Assembly: GCA_004335835.1 (NCBI GenBank)
Contig: RWJK01000869.1
Coordinates: 22,495-86,494 of the forward strand
Source of the DNA: Scenedesmus sp. ARA3
Taxonomy: Eukaryota; Chlorophyta; Chlorophyceae; Sphaeropleales; Scenedesmaceae
Direction: 5' to 3'
Length of the DNA: 64,000 nt
Shown: positions 32,101-42,066 of the stretch, piece after piece
Position numbering within the stretch: position 1 is the stretch's first letter
Layout of the letters: every line of letters begins with the position of its first letter
The notes under the pieces: model-generated
Database searches by the model: none
Told to the model about the DNA's origin: nothing
What the model saw: the letters and a program-made list of their open reading frames with translations, nothing else
Program-made: the position numbers and the translations under genes

Positions 32101-33689
32101 GGCGGCATACGCCCAACACGCCTCAGACTGCTGCGCCTTACACCACACACACCTGGCGCACACACCGCCCAGCCAGCGCAGGCCTTGCGCTGCGAGGCCA
32201 GCAGCTAGTGCCAGACCCCATCCATTGCCACAGCCAACACCCGCCACGCGCGCCACAGTGCCCGAGTGCACCCAGTGTTGAGGCCTTACACAGCTGCCTG
32301 GCACCGACAGCTCGCAAGCGCCAGCTTATCTTTGCTGTGATGTGCATGTGAGTTCTGCAGGAGGGCCTGCCACACAGCTGACAGCTAAGCAGTGGATCTG
32401 GGGGTGAGCTGGGCCAGCCGCTACAACCAGGCAATAAAACAAGGGCAGACGTACCTGGCACACGTGCGACGGCGCCGTAGTAGGTGGGAGACACCACCAG
32501 CACTGCAGCCACCTCTAAACCCTGCTGCTGGGCATCCCTAAACCCTGCCTCCAGCTGCTGCGGCGTCACGCAGTGCGCCACGCCATGCAGCGCATCCTCC
32601 TCCGGCTGCAGCCACACAGGCCGGCAGCCAGCAAGCACACAGGCCGCAAATGCAGACAGGTGGCAGTTGCGTGCCAGCAGCAGGGCCTGGCCGGGCCTCA
32701 CAGTGGCCATCACTGCCGCGTGTATGCCTGCACTGCAGCCGTTGACCAGCAGCCAGGTGTGGTCCGCGCCAAAGGTGGCTGCTCCCGCCTGCTGCGCTGC
32801 TGCGATGACGCCGGTGGGGGAGGACAGGTAGTCAAGCCCTGCAGCAGCAGCAGCAGCAGCAGCAGCAGCTTCTTACTGGCTGGCTTGACAAGGCTGGCAT
32901 GCTTGCTGTGACTCCGTGTTGAGTGCAATACGGAACGTCGCACAAATCTTAGGTGACGCATGGTCGCTGCACAGTCATGCATCTGCTGCAGCGACGGCGG
33001 TGCATGGCAGTTCTGCTGTGAGTGCAATGCCCTGGAGCAGGTGGCTGCCGCACAGCCAGCAAAGCTGATGAAGCATGCCGCCTGGCAGCTTGCTGTGGCA
33101 GCTTTGCCTGCTTAGGGCTGTGATCATAGTGTGTGTGGTGCAGTGCAGCCGAGCCACTTGTATGAAACTGCTGCTGCTCCCATAGCAGTTGACCAACAAC
33201 AACCAAAACCTGCTGATTCCGACCTGCCAGCTCAGTCAGGTCGTACTGCAGCGGGTTGCGCTGCTGCTGGCTGCTGCTGCTGCCGCTGCCTGGCTGCAGT
33301 CCCAGCAGCTGGCACATGCCCGGGTCCAGCGCTCTGCCATGCTGGAGAGGCAGCAAAGCAGCATAACAGACCTGATTGTTAAGCACTATGATCAGACTTG
33401 TTCGCTGGCTGAGCATGAAAAGCAGCAACAGCAGCAGCAGCAGCAGCAGCAACAGCTGCAGCTGCAGCAGCAGCGGCCGCAGCAGCAGCACCCATCTCCA
33501 GCAGCAGCACCACGGCTACAACACCAGCTTCAACCATGCACCCGCACTAATAAATCGTAAGATTCGTCGTTTAGTGGCATTCCGGCTGCATGTGTCGCAC
33601 CTTGTGGCCCGGCACATGGAAGGGCTTGTCCTGCAGCCTGTTGCCGCGCTCAAGCACGGCATCCAGCAGCGGGGCCGACTGCCACGCAT
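29164..33689 (-). CDS. Orn/Lys/Arg decarboxylase family (PLP), with coiled-coil insert; 5' end missing
   Basis: Seven exons (33601-33689, 33224-33341, 32455-32838, 31211-31936, 30814-30974, 30039-30344, 29164-29751) join in phase to about 790 residues; at least one 5' exon is not identified. Family motifs in order: FHVPGHKHG, DLTELAGLDYLSSPTG, LLVNGCSAG, the RNCHLSAF segment, VLVVSPTYYG, VDEAHGGHLAF (PLP Asp, about residue 213), AQSSHKVLSAMTQAAMLH (Schiff-base Lys, about 464) and AELLCPYPPGVPL in the C-terminal domain. The enzyme would decarboxylate a basic amino acid, feeding polyamine synthesis; the substrate is not resolvable. Between the Asp and Lys motifs lies an extra segment of about 217 residues. 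Exon 7 also has a Gln/Ser-rich linker before the C-terminal domain. Exon ends 5 and 6 have copies in adjacent introns. Confidence 0.9.
29948..29966 (-). repeat. Copy of decarboxylase exon 6 end with donor
   Basis: On the minus strand GAGCTGGCCACAGCACAG|GTGC repeats the true exon end at 30039 (GAACTGGCCACAGCACAG|GTGC), 91 bp into the intron. Confidence 0.85.
30686..30706 (-). repeat. Copy of decarboxylase exon 5 end with donor
   Basis: On the minus strand GCGTCAGCAAGGCGCTGCAG|GTGTG repeats the true exon end at 30814 (CGCGTCAGCAAGGCGCTGCA then G|GTGAGG), 128 bp into the intron. Confidence 0.85.
31211..31862 (-). other. Gln/Glu-rich heptad-repeat insert inside the decarboxylase
   Basis: This is the part of decarboxylase exon 4 after HLAF. 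It encodes LQQHREELRQQEEEL and then many seven-residue units of the form LQQQQKG or LQQQQEE, with Leu at regular heptad positions. The frame is open for 650 nt. Codons vary synonymously (CTA/CTG, GGC/GGT/GGG, CAG/CAA), and the exon ends at a canonical GTGAGC donor in the phase needed by the next exon. This supports translation as coiled coil rather than a retained intron. Confidence 0.75.
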
Positions 33690-34435
33690 CTTTTTGATTA
33701 AAACTTGCATAACACTTGTGTGTTTTGTGACGTGACAGCGAATTGCGGCTTGCGACAGGCACGCATCCCGGACTGTGCCAGCACGTACTGCAGTTCATGC
33801 TGCTGTCGACTTGTTGCCACAATCAGGCCCGGTCAGTGCTAATGTGGCAATTATGCCAAATGAAAGAACACGATGCAGGCAGTTGTGCTGACGAGAAAGC
33901 GGGCTGTCGTCACGTGGCGGTATGAAACCCTGCCTGGGTACTAGCATGTCACCTGGTTACTAACATGCTGTTACGTGGGTTGCAGTGACCAGCCCTGCAT
34001 GATGCTTGCCAGTGCGCGGAAGGCCAGTCTCCACCTGGTGATGAGCACTGAGGCAGCATCAGGGCTGCGGCGTCACCACCGCGCTGAGCCAGCAGCACCT
34101 ATCACCATGTCAAGTGGCACCGACGCGACTATGTGTAAACCTGCTTGCAAAACACATGCTTGTTATGCAATCAGGAAGCAGCAGCACACTTGCACGATTG
34201 AATTTGTCTTCCAGCCTCATCACTGCTGCGCAGTCAGAACTCGTGGCAGCTGCCAGTGCGCGCCAGCCTCGCCAGTGGCAGGCAGGGGCAGCTACGGCAG
34301 CCTGAGCGCTTGCCGATGCTGCAAGGAATGCATGCACCCACACTGCATGAACCTAGCTGTGCCTGCAGCAACCCAGCTCAGCCAAACCACATGCTGCACA
34401 CCACAGCGCCTGCGCAATCCACCAGAAATAGTATG

Positions 34436-34560
34436 CAGCTTTTTTTTTGGTTACCAGGGGGGACGGAATCCTACTGGCTCGCTACCACAGCACAATTGGG
34501 CAAGCCCAACTGCCGGGAGCGGGAGGCAATGCCTCACCAGCAGAACACGTCACAACACGT
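34436..34560 (-). mobile_element. SINE-like element, copy 3 (5'-truncated)
   Basis: On the minus strand the element ends GAGCCAGTAGGATTCCGTCC, CCCCTGGTAACC and then an A run, matching 9953-9990. The preceding CTGCTGGTGAGGCATTGCC also matches. The tRNA-like head is missing, as expected for a 5'-truncated retroposon. Confidence 0.55.
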
Positions 34561-34926
34561 ATGCAGCTTTTGCGGCTGACGGCCAATAAATCAATGATCC
34601 GTCGGCAGTCTACTAGACATGATCATGCCTGCGTGGTCAACTAGACATAGTAGCAGCTGTCTATTGACAGACATGCCTGAAATGGTGTGGCGGTGTCCGC
34701 GCGCTCAGAGCTGCGTTGCCACACCGTCGCTGCCAACATCAGCAGGCACAGTCAGCCCGCCAGGGTGTTACTGTCACGTCAAATCAAGTAACAGGGAAGC
34801 AGGCAATCGCATGATGCCTTGGCGTGGCGTCAGCGCAGCACCCCAGGTCGCTACCAACACTTCAGCACGGCACACTTGTTTCACTATGGTGCTGGCACTC
34901 ACAGCTGAGAGGGTTGCTGCTGCCTG

Positions 34927-34959
34927 CCGCTAGTACTACTAGCGGGGTAGTCACCCCGC
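34927..34959. repeat. Two overlapping perfect hairpins
   Basis: CCGCTAGT-ACT-ACTAGCGG (34927-34945) overlaps GCGGGG-TAGTCA-CCCCGC (34942-34959). The stems share bases, so only one can form at a time. Confidence 0.6.
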
Positions 34960-35263
34960 AATCAATCACCATAACTTAACCCAGCAGCACCCACAGCCTA
35001 ACACTCCCACGCTCTGGCTAGCCTTCTATTGCCACAGCACAGGCAGCTGCTGCAGCTGCACAGACCAGCTGCAAACAACCCACACCCACCACCTAACACC
35101 CCCACCTGACAGTACCCCAGTTCCCTGCTACCCCCACCCCCACACATGCACAGGCGCCATGCCTCGATGCCTGCACCATGCACATTCAGCACGCTGTCTG
35201 TCTTTGAATTTAACACGAGAAAGTTCCGTCCGGTGAAAGGAAGAGCCCCGCCCGGCTGCCGCG

Positions 35264-37975
35264 TCAGCCCCTGGCGGGCGCCCTGCAGTCAGCCTTCTGC
35301 TCCGGCGTGGTGGGCACAGCGGGGCAGCTGCTGCACACATTGGCCGCATTGCAGTAGTGCGTGCCGGCCGGCTGCCGCACCTCGCAGCGCGTGACAGGCC
35401 CCACCTCCGGCACATCTTCCCTGCAGCACTGCTTGCCGAGCGTCCCGCAGTCGGGTGTGTTGAGGGTGCACGTGCCGATCTGCCCGCCCGCAAACAGCAG
35501 CGCCGCCTGCCAGTTGCCGCGGCAGTAGATGCCATCTTTCCCAGCCGCCGCATAGTTGCAGGGCTGGTACTTGAAGCGCCGGTTGTGCACCATGCCAGAG
35601 ATGCGCTGGTCAATCATGCTGGGGCAGCATGGCTCGCCAGGGTTGCCGCACGCTGGCGGCAGCGGCGCGCAGCGGCTGGTGCCATAGCCGCGCTGGAAAT
35701 ACCCATCCCAAGTGAGGCTGCGCGCGCCGCCGCCGGAGTTGAGCGGTGTTAGGCCTTGCTGCTTGTAGTCCGCCACCTTCCATACGCAGAAGCTGGCACC
35801 GTCTGTGCAGTAGGGCACGGGCTGGGTGGGGTCCAGCAGCCAGCGCTCCCGCACTACGCCGTCCTTGTTGGGCGGGCAGCAGCCGTTGTTCTTGGAGCCG
35901 CAGCGCGGGGGGAGCGGCAGGCAGCGGGGGGCGCCCAGCATGGTGTCCGCAGGGGAGGCGCAGTAGTCCTGCGGGTGTGTGGGGAGGTGGAGCGGGGCGG
36001 GGGCGAGGTGGAGAGGGCGGGGCAGGCAGGTCTAGGTGTGGGATGATGAGATTGTTTCCTACTTTGGAAAGCAAGATGCTGCGCATGACAAGTGGTGATG
36101 ACAGAGCACAGGTGGTCTACGTGGTGGCGCAGCAGTGAGCGAGCTGAGAGGGGCAGCCCTGGGTACTGATTGGGTCCTGCAGCATGCTCAAGGCTGCATA
36201 AGGCTGTTGCTTGCAGGAAGAGTATTGCTGTTGATGATCCGCTGCCTGCCTTACGCAGCAGCGGCCAGCTGCGCCGCACCTGCGGCCCGCACAGCAGCTC
36301 ACACTTGCTTGCAGGAACAGCATTGCTCGCAGCCGAGACCGTCTGCCGCCCACATGACCCAACCGTATCCGTCCCAGCCGCACCTGTGGCCCGCACAGCA
36401 GCTCTTTCTCAGCGCAGCCGATGCGCCGCGCTGCTGCGCCACACGGGTACCAGCGCTTGCCGCATGTGGCTGTGCTCAGCTTCCTGCGATTATGTTGTCC
36501 ACGAGGCAGCCGGGCAGCACGGCAGGCATGCTGTTTGAAAGTGGCGGGGGTAAAGAGGAAGCAGCGCGACAGCTGATCAGGGCTGCACTGCGCACTCCCG
36601 CGCCTTGTACCCGTGTGACTGCCGGAATGTGTCAGCTGCCAAAGCACAGGCCCTGCTGCTCTTGCCCCCAGCTGCCTGCTGCAAGTACTTCTTGTAGCTG
36701 CGCTGCACGGGCAGCTGCCGCCTCAACGCACCCAAACATAGCCGCTTGGCATACCTCTGCCCCCCTCCCCGCCGCACCTGCAGGTGCCCATGACCGCGCC
36801 TGAGCGCACCAGCCCCGGGTTTGCCGTCAGCCGCGTGAACATGGCGGTGCCGCCGTAGCCCACGCCCTCCACGATGCACGTCAGCCCCGGGCCGCAGCGC
36901 TCCGCCTCAGCCGTGGCGTCGCTGCTGAAGCAGCACGGCTGACCGGCCTGGCCGCAGGCCTGGTGGGGGGCAGGCGGCGCAGCAGGCGGGTGTGTGTGTC
37001 AGAGGGTCAGCAGGCAGCAGCAGTGCTGCTGTGGTGCTGTGTGCGTGCTCAGGGCTGCTGTGGATATGTCTTGCAACAGGATGAGACGAGTTTAAGCTGA
37101 TTGCTGCACCACTGGGTGTGGTCCCGCACGCCACACTGCAAGCACAGGCTGCTAGAGGTTCAACGCAGGAGGGGACTGGGCTCAGCAGCCAGCACAGCGG
37201 TCTGCAAAGCTGCTGCTGCAGTGGCCGTGGCAAGCAGTCGGCCTCAGCACGCGCCACCCTTGGGTCTGGCCCAGGGCGTCACTGAGCGGACGTGTCCAGG
37301 CACAGTGGCTGCAGCTGCTGGTTGCATTGCAGCATGCGGCCACGCACGCCACACAGCATGCGCAGGCTGATGGGAGGTCAAGCTGCAGGGATGCCGTGCC
37401 AGGCTCAGCTGCGCTGTGCCAGCAGCTTCACTGCTGCCCACTCACCGGCGGCGTGTCCAGGCAGACCTGTGGGAAGCGGCGCGTGCCGTCAGGGATGGCC
37501 GCCTCCTTGCTGGCAAACATGTAGCAGGCGCGGCCGCCCGTGCACTCCATGACGTCACATTCTGCACGACAGCAGCAGCGTGGAGGTGCGTGAGGCCAGG
37601 CAGCCACTGCTAGCGGCATCTGCTGCAACTCCGGCAGCTGGTGACACACGCGCAACAATAGCCGGGAAGTCCTCCAGCTAGTGACACACGCTGATGTTGT
37701 CCCTCCCTGCTGCCATTGCTCGCACAGCGCCCTCCAAGCCCTGTCCTACGTTACCCTGCCAGAATTGCTGCAGTCAGGCTGTTGAAGGGGCTGCCAGCTG
37801 GCTGTGCCTCACCTGATGCTAGGGTGCCTGGGGGGCACCTCGCGCAGCACAGCTGGCCCAGGCCTCCGCAGGCCTGCTGCAGCGCAGTGCTGCTCTGCTG
37901 CTTGGCTGCTGTGCTGCTGGTCAGACATGCAGCGGCGAGGATGAGCAGTGCCAGCGGCGCTGGGCGCCGCTTCAT
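35264..37975 (-). CDS. Secreted Cys-rich modular protein
   Basis: Five exons (37813-37975, 37446-37561, 36778-36959, 36384-36483, 35264-35968) join in phase to 421 residues. Residues 1-24 (MKRRPAPLALLILAAACL...) form a signal peptide. The mature protein carries about five modules opening with a C-G-x-x-x-x-x-C-C pattern: ACGGLGQLCC, ACGQAGQPCC, RCGSKNNGCC, ACGNPGEPCC and DCGTLGKQCC, each followed by further Cys pairs. These should be disulfide-bonded domains at the cell surface or outside. I do not recognise a named family; the pattern recalls small secreted Cys-knot modules. The fourth exon was accepted because it restores the phase and is Cys-rich (TCGKRWYPCG, ELLCGPQ); its end is also duplicated nearby. 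Confidence 0.8.
36280..36302 (-). repeat. Copy of Cys-rich gene exon 4 end with donor
   Basis: On the minus strand GAGCTGCTGTGCGGGCCGCA then G|GTGCGGC repeats the true exon end at 36384 (GAGCTGCTGTGCGGGCCACA, G|GTGCGGC), 104 bp downstream in the intron. Confidence 0.85.
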
Positions 37976-38765
37976 CACTTGACACTGCGGGGCGCAGTCG
38001 CAGGCAGTCGCAGGCAGGCAGGGACCTGAGGTGAGGGACCAACAGAGCTTGTGCCTCCTGCTTGTGCATCTGCCACTCCAAAAGGCTGCAACCTGATGAT
38101 GCTTCATGATCAAATTTTTTCGAGAGTGGCGCAATTGCCGATGATGATGCTCATGACTGGCTACTGCTGCACTCCTGCAATGCCAGCTGCATGGTGGCGT
38201 AGGAGCAGATCGGCACCGCGTGCAGCTCTACTACAAAGTGTATTTTCCCTTTCGATATTTGGCTGTAATGTCGGTGTTCAGTGACGCTTCTGGGGTGACT
38301 CAAGCATGATGGGGAGTTCACTCAGGCACCTGACACAGTCGACGGGGGGATCCCGCTTCTGACGAGTTGTTGTCAAATTTAACAACTGCCTAAGTTAATT
38401 TCACGGTGGTGCTTTCGTGTCAGGCACAGCCACAGCATCGGTGACACGATTTGTTCAGCAAAATGCAGCGTACCAGGGTAGGCTTCAAAGTTGAAAGGTC
38501 ATAACAGAATACGGCCGGGTTGTACTGAGGCGAGATAGTAAGAGAAAAGCAGGTGTTACGGTGTCGGTCACTCCGGTCTCTACGAAGCCACTTCCAGGCT
38601 GAAGTATCCGCACCCTGCACCCCCTGTTCTTCCTCAACCAGTTTCTATTGTAACTGCGCCCAGACAAGCATCAGTGTGTTGCTGGCCCAAAGCTGGTGCC
38701 AACACCTGCCACCGTCTCTCCTGGAGACTCTGGCAGGATGCGCTGAATCATATTAAGCTTGAACC
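37976..38765. other. Divergent promoter spacer between Cys-rich and BTB genes
   Basis: No coding exon and no clear TATA box are seen. The 790 bp must contain both promoters. Confidence 0.5.
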
Positions 38766-41700
38766 ATGGGTTTCGGCAAGCTCATACAACGCAAGCTCTT
38801 GGCAGCCCCAGGCAGTGAGGCCAAACAGCAGCGGGAAGACCTGGGGGGCCAGAGCGACCAGGACGACGACTCGCTGCTCCCCGCTGGCCTGGACCCGGCA
38901 GCAGGTGCCTCAAGCTCTTATGCAGGCTGCAGCGAGCTGTCGGGCGATGGGCGTTCCATGCACAGCAGCAGTGGCAGCAGCAGCAGTGGGGCTTCCTCAG
39001 ACTCAGGCAGGGAAGATGAGGTGAGGCTGCCAAGGGCTTGCAGGAACAGCGCCAGCAGCAGCTAGAGATGTTGTTTGATCTTGACAGCACAGAAGCTGCT
39101 GTTTGGTAGCCGCAGCATGCTGTTCTGGAGTGGGCAGCAGGCCCATGATGGCTGCCCGGCACAGCCTCTATGCTCCCATGGCACTGCTGCAGCTGTTGTT
39201 GACAGTCACAGCAGCATTTAGGCCACTCTTTTTGAATCATGTGTCACACTGCCAGTCTTCCGTATGGTTGTCAGCCAGCAGCAGCAGCATCAAGCATGTC
39301 CACTGTAGCAGCAAAGCACACAGACAGGTGTTCCATGATGTGCATGTCGACTGGCACACCTCGACTGGTATGAAAAAGAAAGATATTGGCGCAAGCCTGC
39401 GCAGCAATCTGAGTCCCTGGGAGCACTTACGCTCGCATGCATCGGGACCAGTGCCTCCTGTCCTTCCTGCAAACCCTCCCCTTGTGGCCTGCCTGCCCTG
39501 CCTTGCCCCTGCACCCTGCAGGTGGAGGCAGCAGCAGCCGCAGTAGCAGCCCTTGCAGTGTCGCCAGCCGCCGACCCCACCCAGCAGCCCACCCCTAGCA
39601 GCAGCTGCGCCGCGCTTGAGGCCTGCTGGAGTGCGCGGCTGCTGGCCTGCTGCCCCAGCCTGGCTGCTGCTGCGCCGCGGCTGCTGCCCCTGGCCACACC
39701 CACCTCAGCCAGCCTGGACTTCTGGGAGGCCCACCAGGGGGATAGCCTGCTGTTCAATGTGGGGCTTGTCAGCAGCAGCAGCAGCGACGGCAGCAGCGAC
39801 GGTCGCATACAGCAGCAGCGGCCGGTGCCGATTAACGCGCTGGACCTGGCGGCCAACAGCGAGTGGTTCAGGGCCTTAGTTGCGCACCTGCCCGTGCTGT
39901 GCGGCACGGACCTAGGTGCAGTGGCGGTGCCGTGTGCTGTTGCGCGGGAGGTGCTGGAGCATGGGATTGTGCGTGCTATTTATGGCAGCAGGCTGGCGCT
40001 GGACCCCGGCACTGTGGAGGCCACCTACAGGGCGGCAGACGCCATGCAGGTGCGGCGGATGAGGAGGGTGGTGGGGGGGCATGGTTTGGCACAGTGCCTG
40101 CGTCACCAAGCAGCCCTGTGTTGCTGCTGTTACTTGGAAAAAGCCAGCATTACGGCAGCTGGACGTGCAGCACTGTGTGACAGGAAGGAGTGAGAGATGG
40201 CTTCGCTGGCGGGATTGGAGGAAGAGGGCGCAGCAACGCCAGGCTTGGGGCAAGAGCGGCATAACACCGCAGTTGGCGTGTTCAGCGCAGAGCAGGCTGG
40301 CTAGAGGTGCCTGGAGCATGGCCATGTGTCAGCTGCATGGCACAGGCAGCAGCGGCCTGACATGGCGCCTCAGGGTGGCGTGAAGCAGCTGCAGAGCCTG
40401 TTGTGCATTCCGCTGCATGTTGCTCAAGCTTGACAGCATGATGCGCTGCTGCTTGCTGTGTGCTGTGTGCTGTATTGCTGCAGATCCCCGCCATTGTGGA
40501 CGCGTGCGAGGCCTACCTGTTTGACCTGGCCACTGGCGCAGATGCTGAGTCAGCAGCCACGCTGGCAGTCTTTGACCTGGCCGTGGACCTGCACCGCAGC
40601 AGCCTGGCGCACAAGCTGGCAGCACACTACGCGGCAGCAGCGCAGCGCGACGCGGCCGCGGCCGGGCCGTTGCTGCGCCACATGCTGAGCAGCGCGTGCT
40701 TTGCGGGCTGCGGGCTGAGCCAGCTGGCTGTGCTGCGCGCGGGGTTTGAAGCCGCGTGGGCTGGCGGGCAGGGCCCTGAGGTGCTGCTGCTGCATGTGCT
40801 GCTGGAGGTGTATGAGGCGCTGAACCCCAGGGACTATGGCGCTGTGCTGGACGCGCTGTGCTGGGAGGTGCTGCAGCAGGAGGAGGTGCTGATGCTGGCG
40901 CACTGGTGCGGGCAGCTGCCGCAGCAGCACGCGTTCACGCACGGGCTGCAGGCGCGCGTGCTGGCGCGCGTGGCGCAGCAGCTGAGCGGTGAGGCCATGG
41001 GGTGGGGTTGAGTGGTTTTGGGAATAGTTTTGCAGCAGATGGAGGGGGGAGCCTGCGTGGCTGTTGTGCGCTACTGCTGGTAGGCTGCGCATGAGCAGCA
41101 GCACATGTTGCATCCAGGCTGTGTGCACCGCTTGAGCTCGGCAGCTGCAGCCTAAGCACTGCTCGGCCTCCAGGGCTTGCTCGGCGGCGCTGATTATTTA
41201 TGGCTGCTGCATGCTAGTGCAGACTGCCTCTCCCTTCAGCCCTCACGTGTTCTTGCCTACACGCGTTCTCAAGCATGCACTCCGTGGCGTTCCTGCTGCT
41301 GCTGCTGCTCCCCCCCNNNNNNNNNNNNNNNCTCAGGCCGGCACGAGCGTCGCTACATCGTGTGGAAGCTGGAGGTGGGCCAGCTGCCGGGCAACGGGCA
41401 GCGCGTGGCCAGCAGCCAGTGCCTGCGGCTGCGCCACAGGAGGCTGTACCTGGTGGCGGAGCACATGGGCGACGCAGGTGGGGGGGTGGCTGTGTTGCCA
41501 GGGGCAGCTGCGGGCGAGGCAGCCGGGCCGCCAGGCTTGTGCACATGAGGTATGTTTTTGTTGTGCTGGGCTCTGCCTCGCCTGCAGGCTGGGCACGGCT
41601 CAGGTGTTGTGTCCTGCACCCGCTTGCTGCTTGAGCTGCCTTATACCCTGGTGCTTGACGTTCCCTTTTCGCCACATCTCTTGCCCCCTGCTCGTGCCTC

Positions 41701-42066
41701 TCCACAGCACCAGCTGATCCCTGTCGCTCTTGCTGCCCTTGCTGTATGCGCAACTTTTCCTCCTGCCGCGCAGACTGGGGCCTGTTCCTGTGCCCTGCCC
41801 CCGACGTGAGCCTGGCCAGCCGCGTGGCCGGCCACACGCTGTTCGTGCTGGGCCGCGAGCTGCACAAGCGAGTGGGCTTCAAGGACTGCGTGGTGCCGCC
41901 CGACACGCGCATCGGGGTGGGCTTTGGCGACCGCACCGCACTCAGCGAGTGGATGGGTGCGGGCTACGTGCAGAGCCTGGGGGACGGCAGCAAGCATGTG
42001 GTGGTGGGGACGATTGTGACTGACGTGCCCTGCAGTGAAGCCGCAGAGAGCGCCGGGCTGCGCTAG
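38766..42066 (+). CDS. BTB/POZ domain protein
   Basis: Five exons (38766-39020, 39522-40049, 40484-40988, 41337-41477, 41774-42066) join in phase to 573 residues. The start sits in a good context (ACCATGG). Residues 1-150 are acidic and Ser/Ala-rich. About 160-275 resembles a BTB fold: DSLLFNVG, the NSEWFRALVAHLP helix, VAREVLEHGIVRAIYG and TVEATYRAADAMQIPAIVDACEAYL. A helical BACK-like region follows (to about 430). The C-terminal part (RRYIVWKLEVGQLP, LFVLGRELHKRVGF) may be a beta-sandwich. Such proteins often serve as Cullin-3 substrate adaptors; this is inference from the fold. A 15-N gap lies in intron 3 next to the acceptor and does not touch coding sequence. Confidence 0.85.
41317..41331. 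other. Assembly gap of 15 N
   Basis: The gap lies wholly inside BTB intron 3, after a CTG run and C7-like tract and five bases before the exon. Its true length is unknown; a CTG expansion that failed to assemble is likely. Confidence 0.9.

Larger units (their letters stand above)
33690..35263. other. Spacer upstream of the decarboxylase exons
   Basis: The missing 5' exon and promoter of the decarboxylase should be here, but I could not identify them. The stretch contains a truncated SINE-like element (34436-34560) and two overlapping hairpins (34927-34959). The 3' UTR of the Cys-rich gene occupies the right end. Confidence 0.5.

Noticed and set aside
31175..32281. 368-codon plus-strand Pro/Ala-rich open frame
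   Set aside because: Opposite strand of the decarboxylase heptad insert; the repeat keeps several frames open at once.
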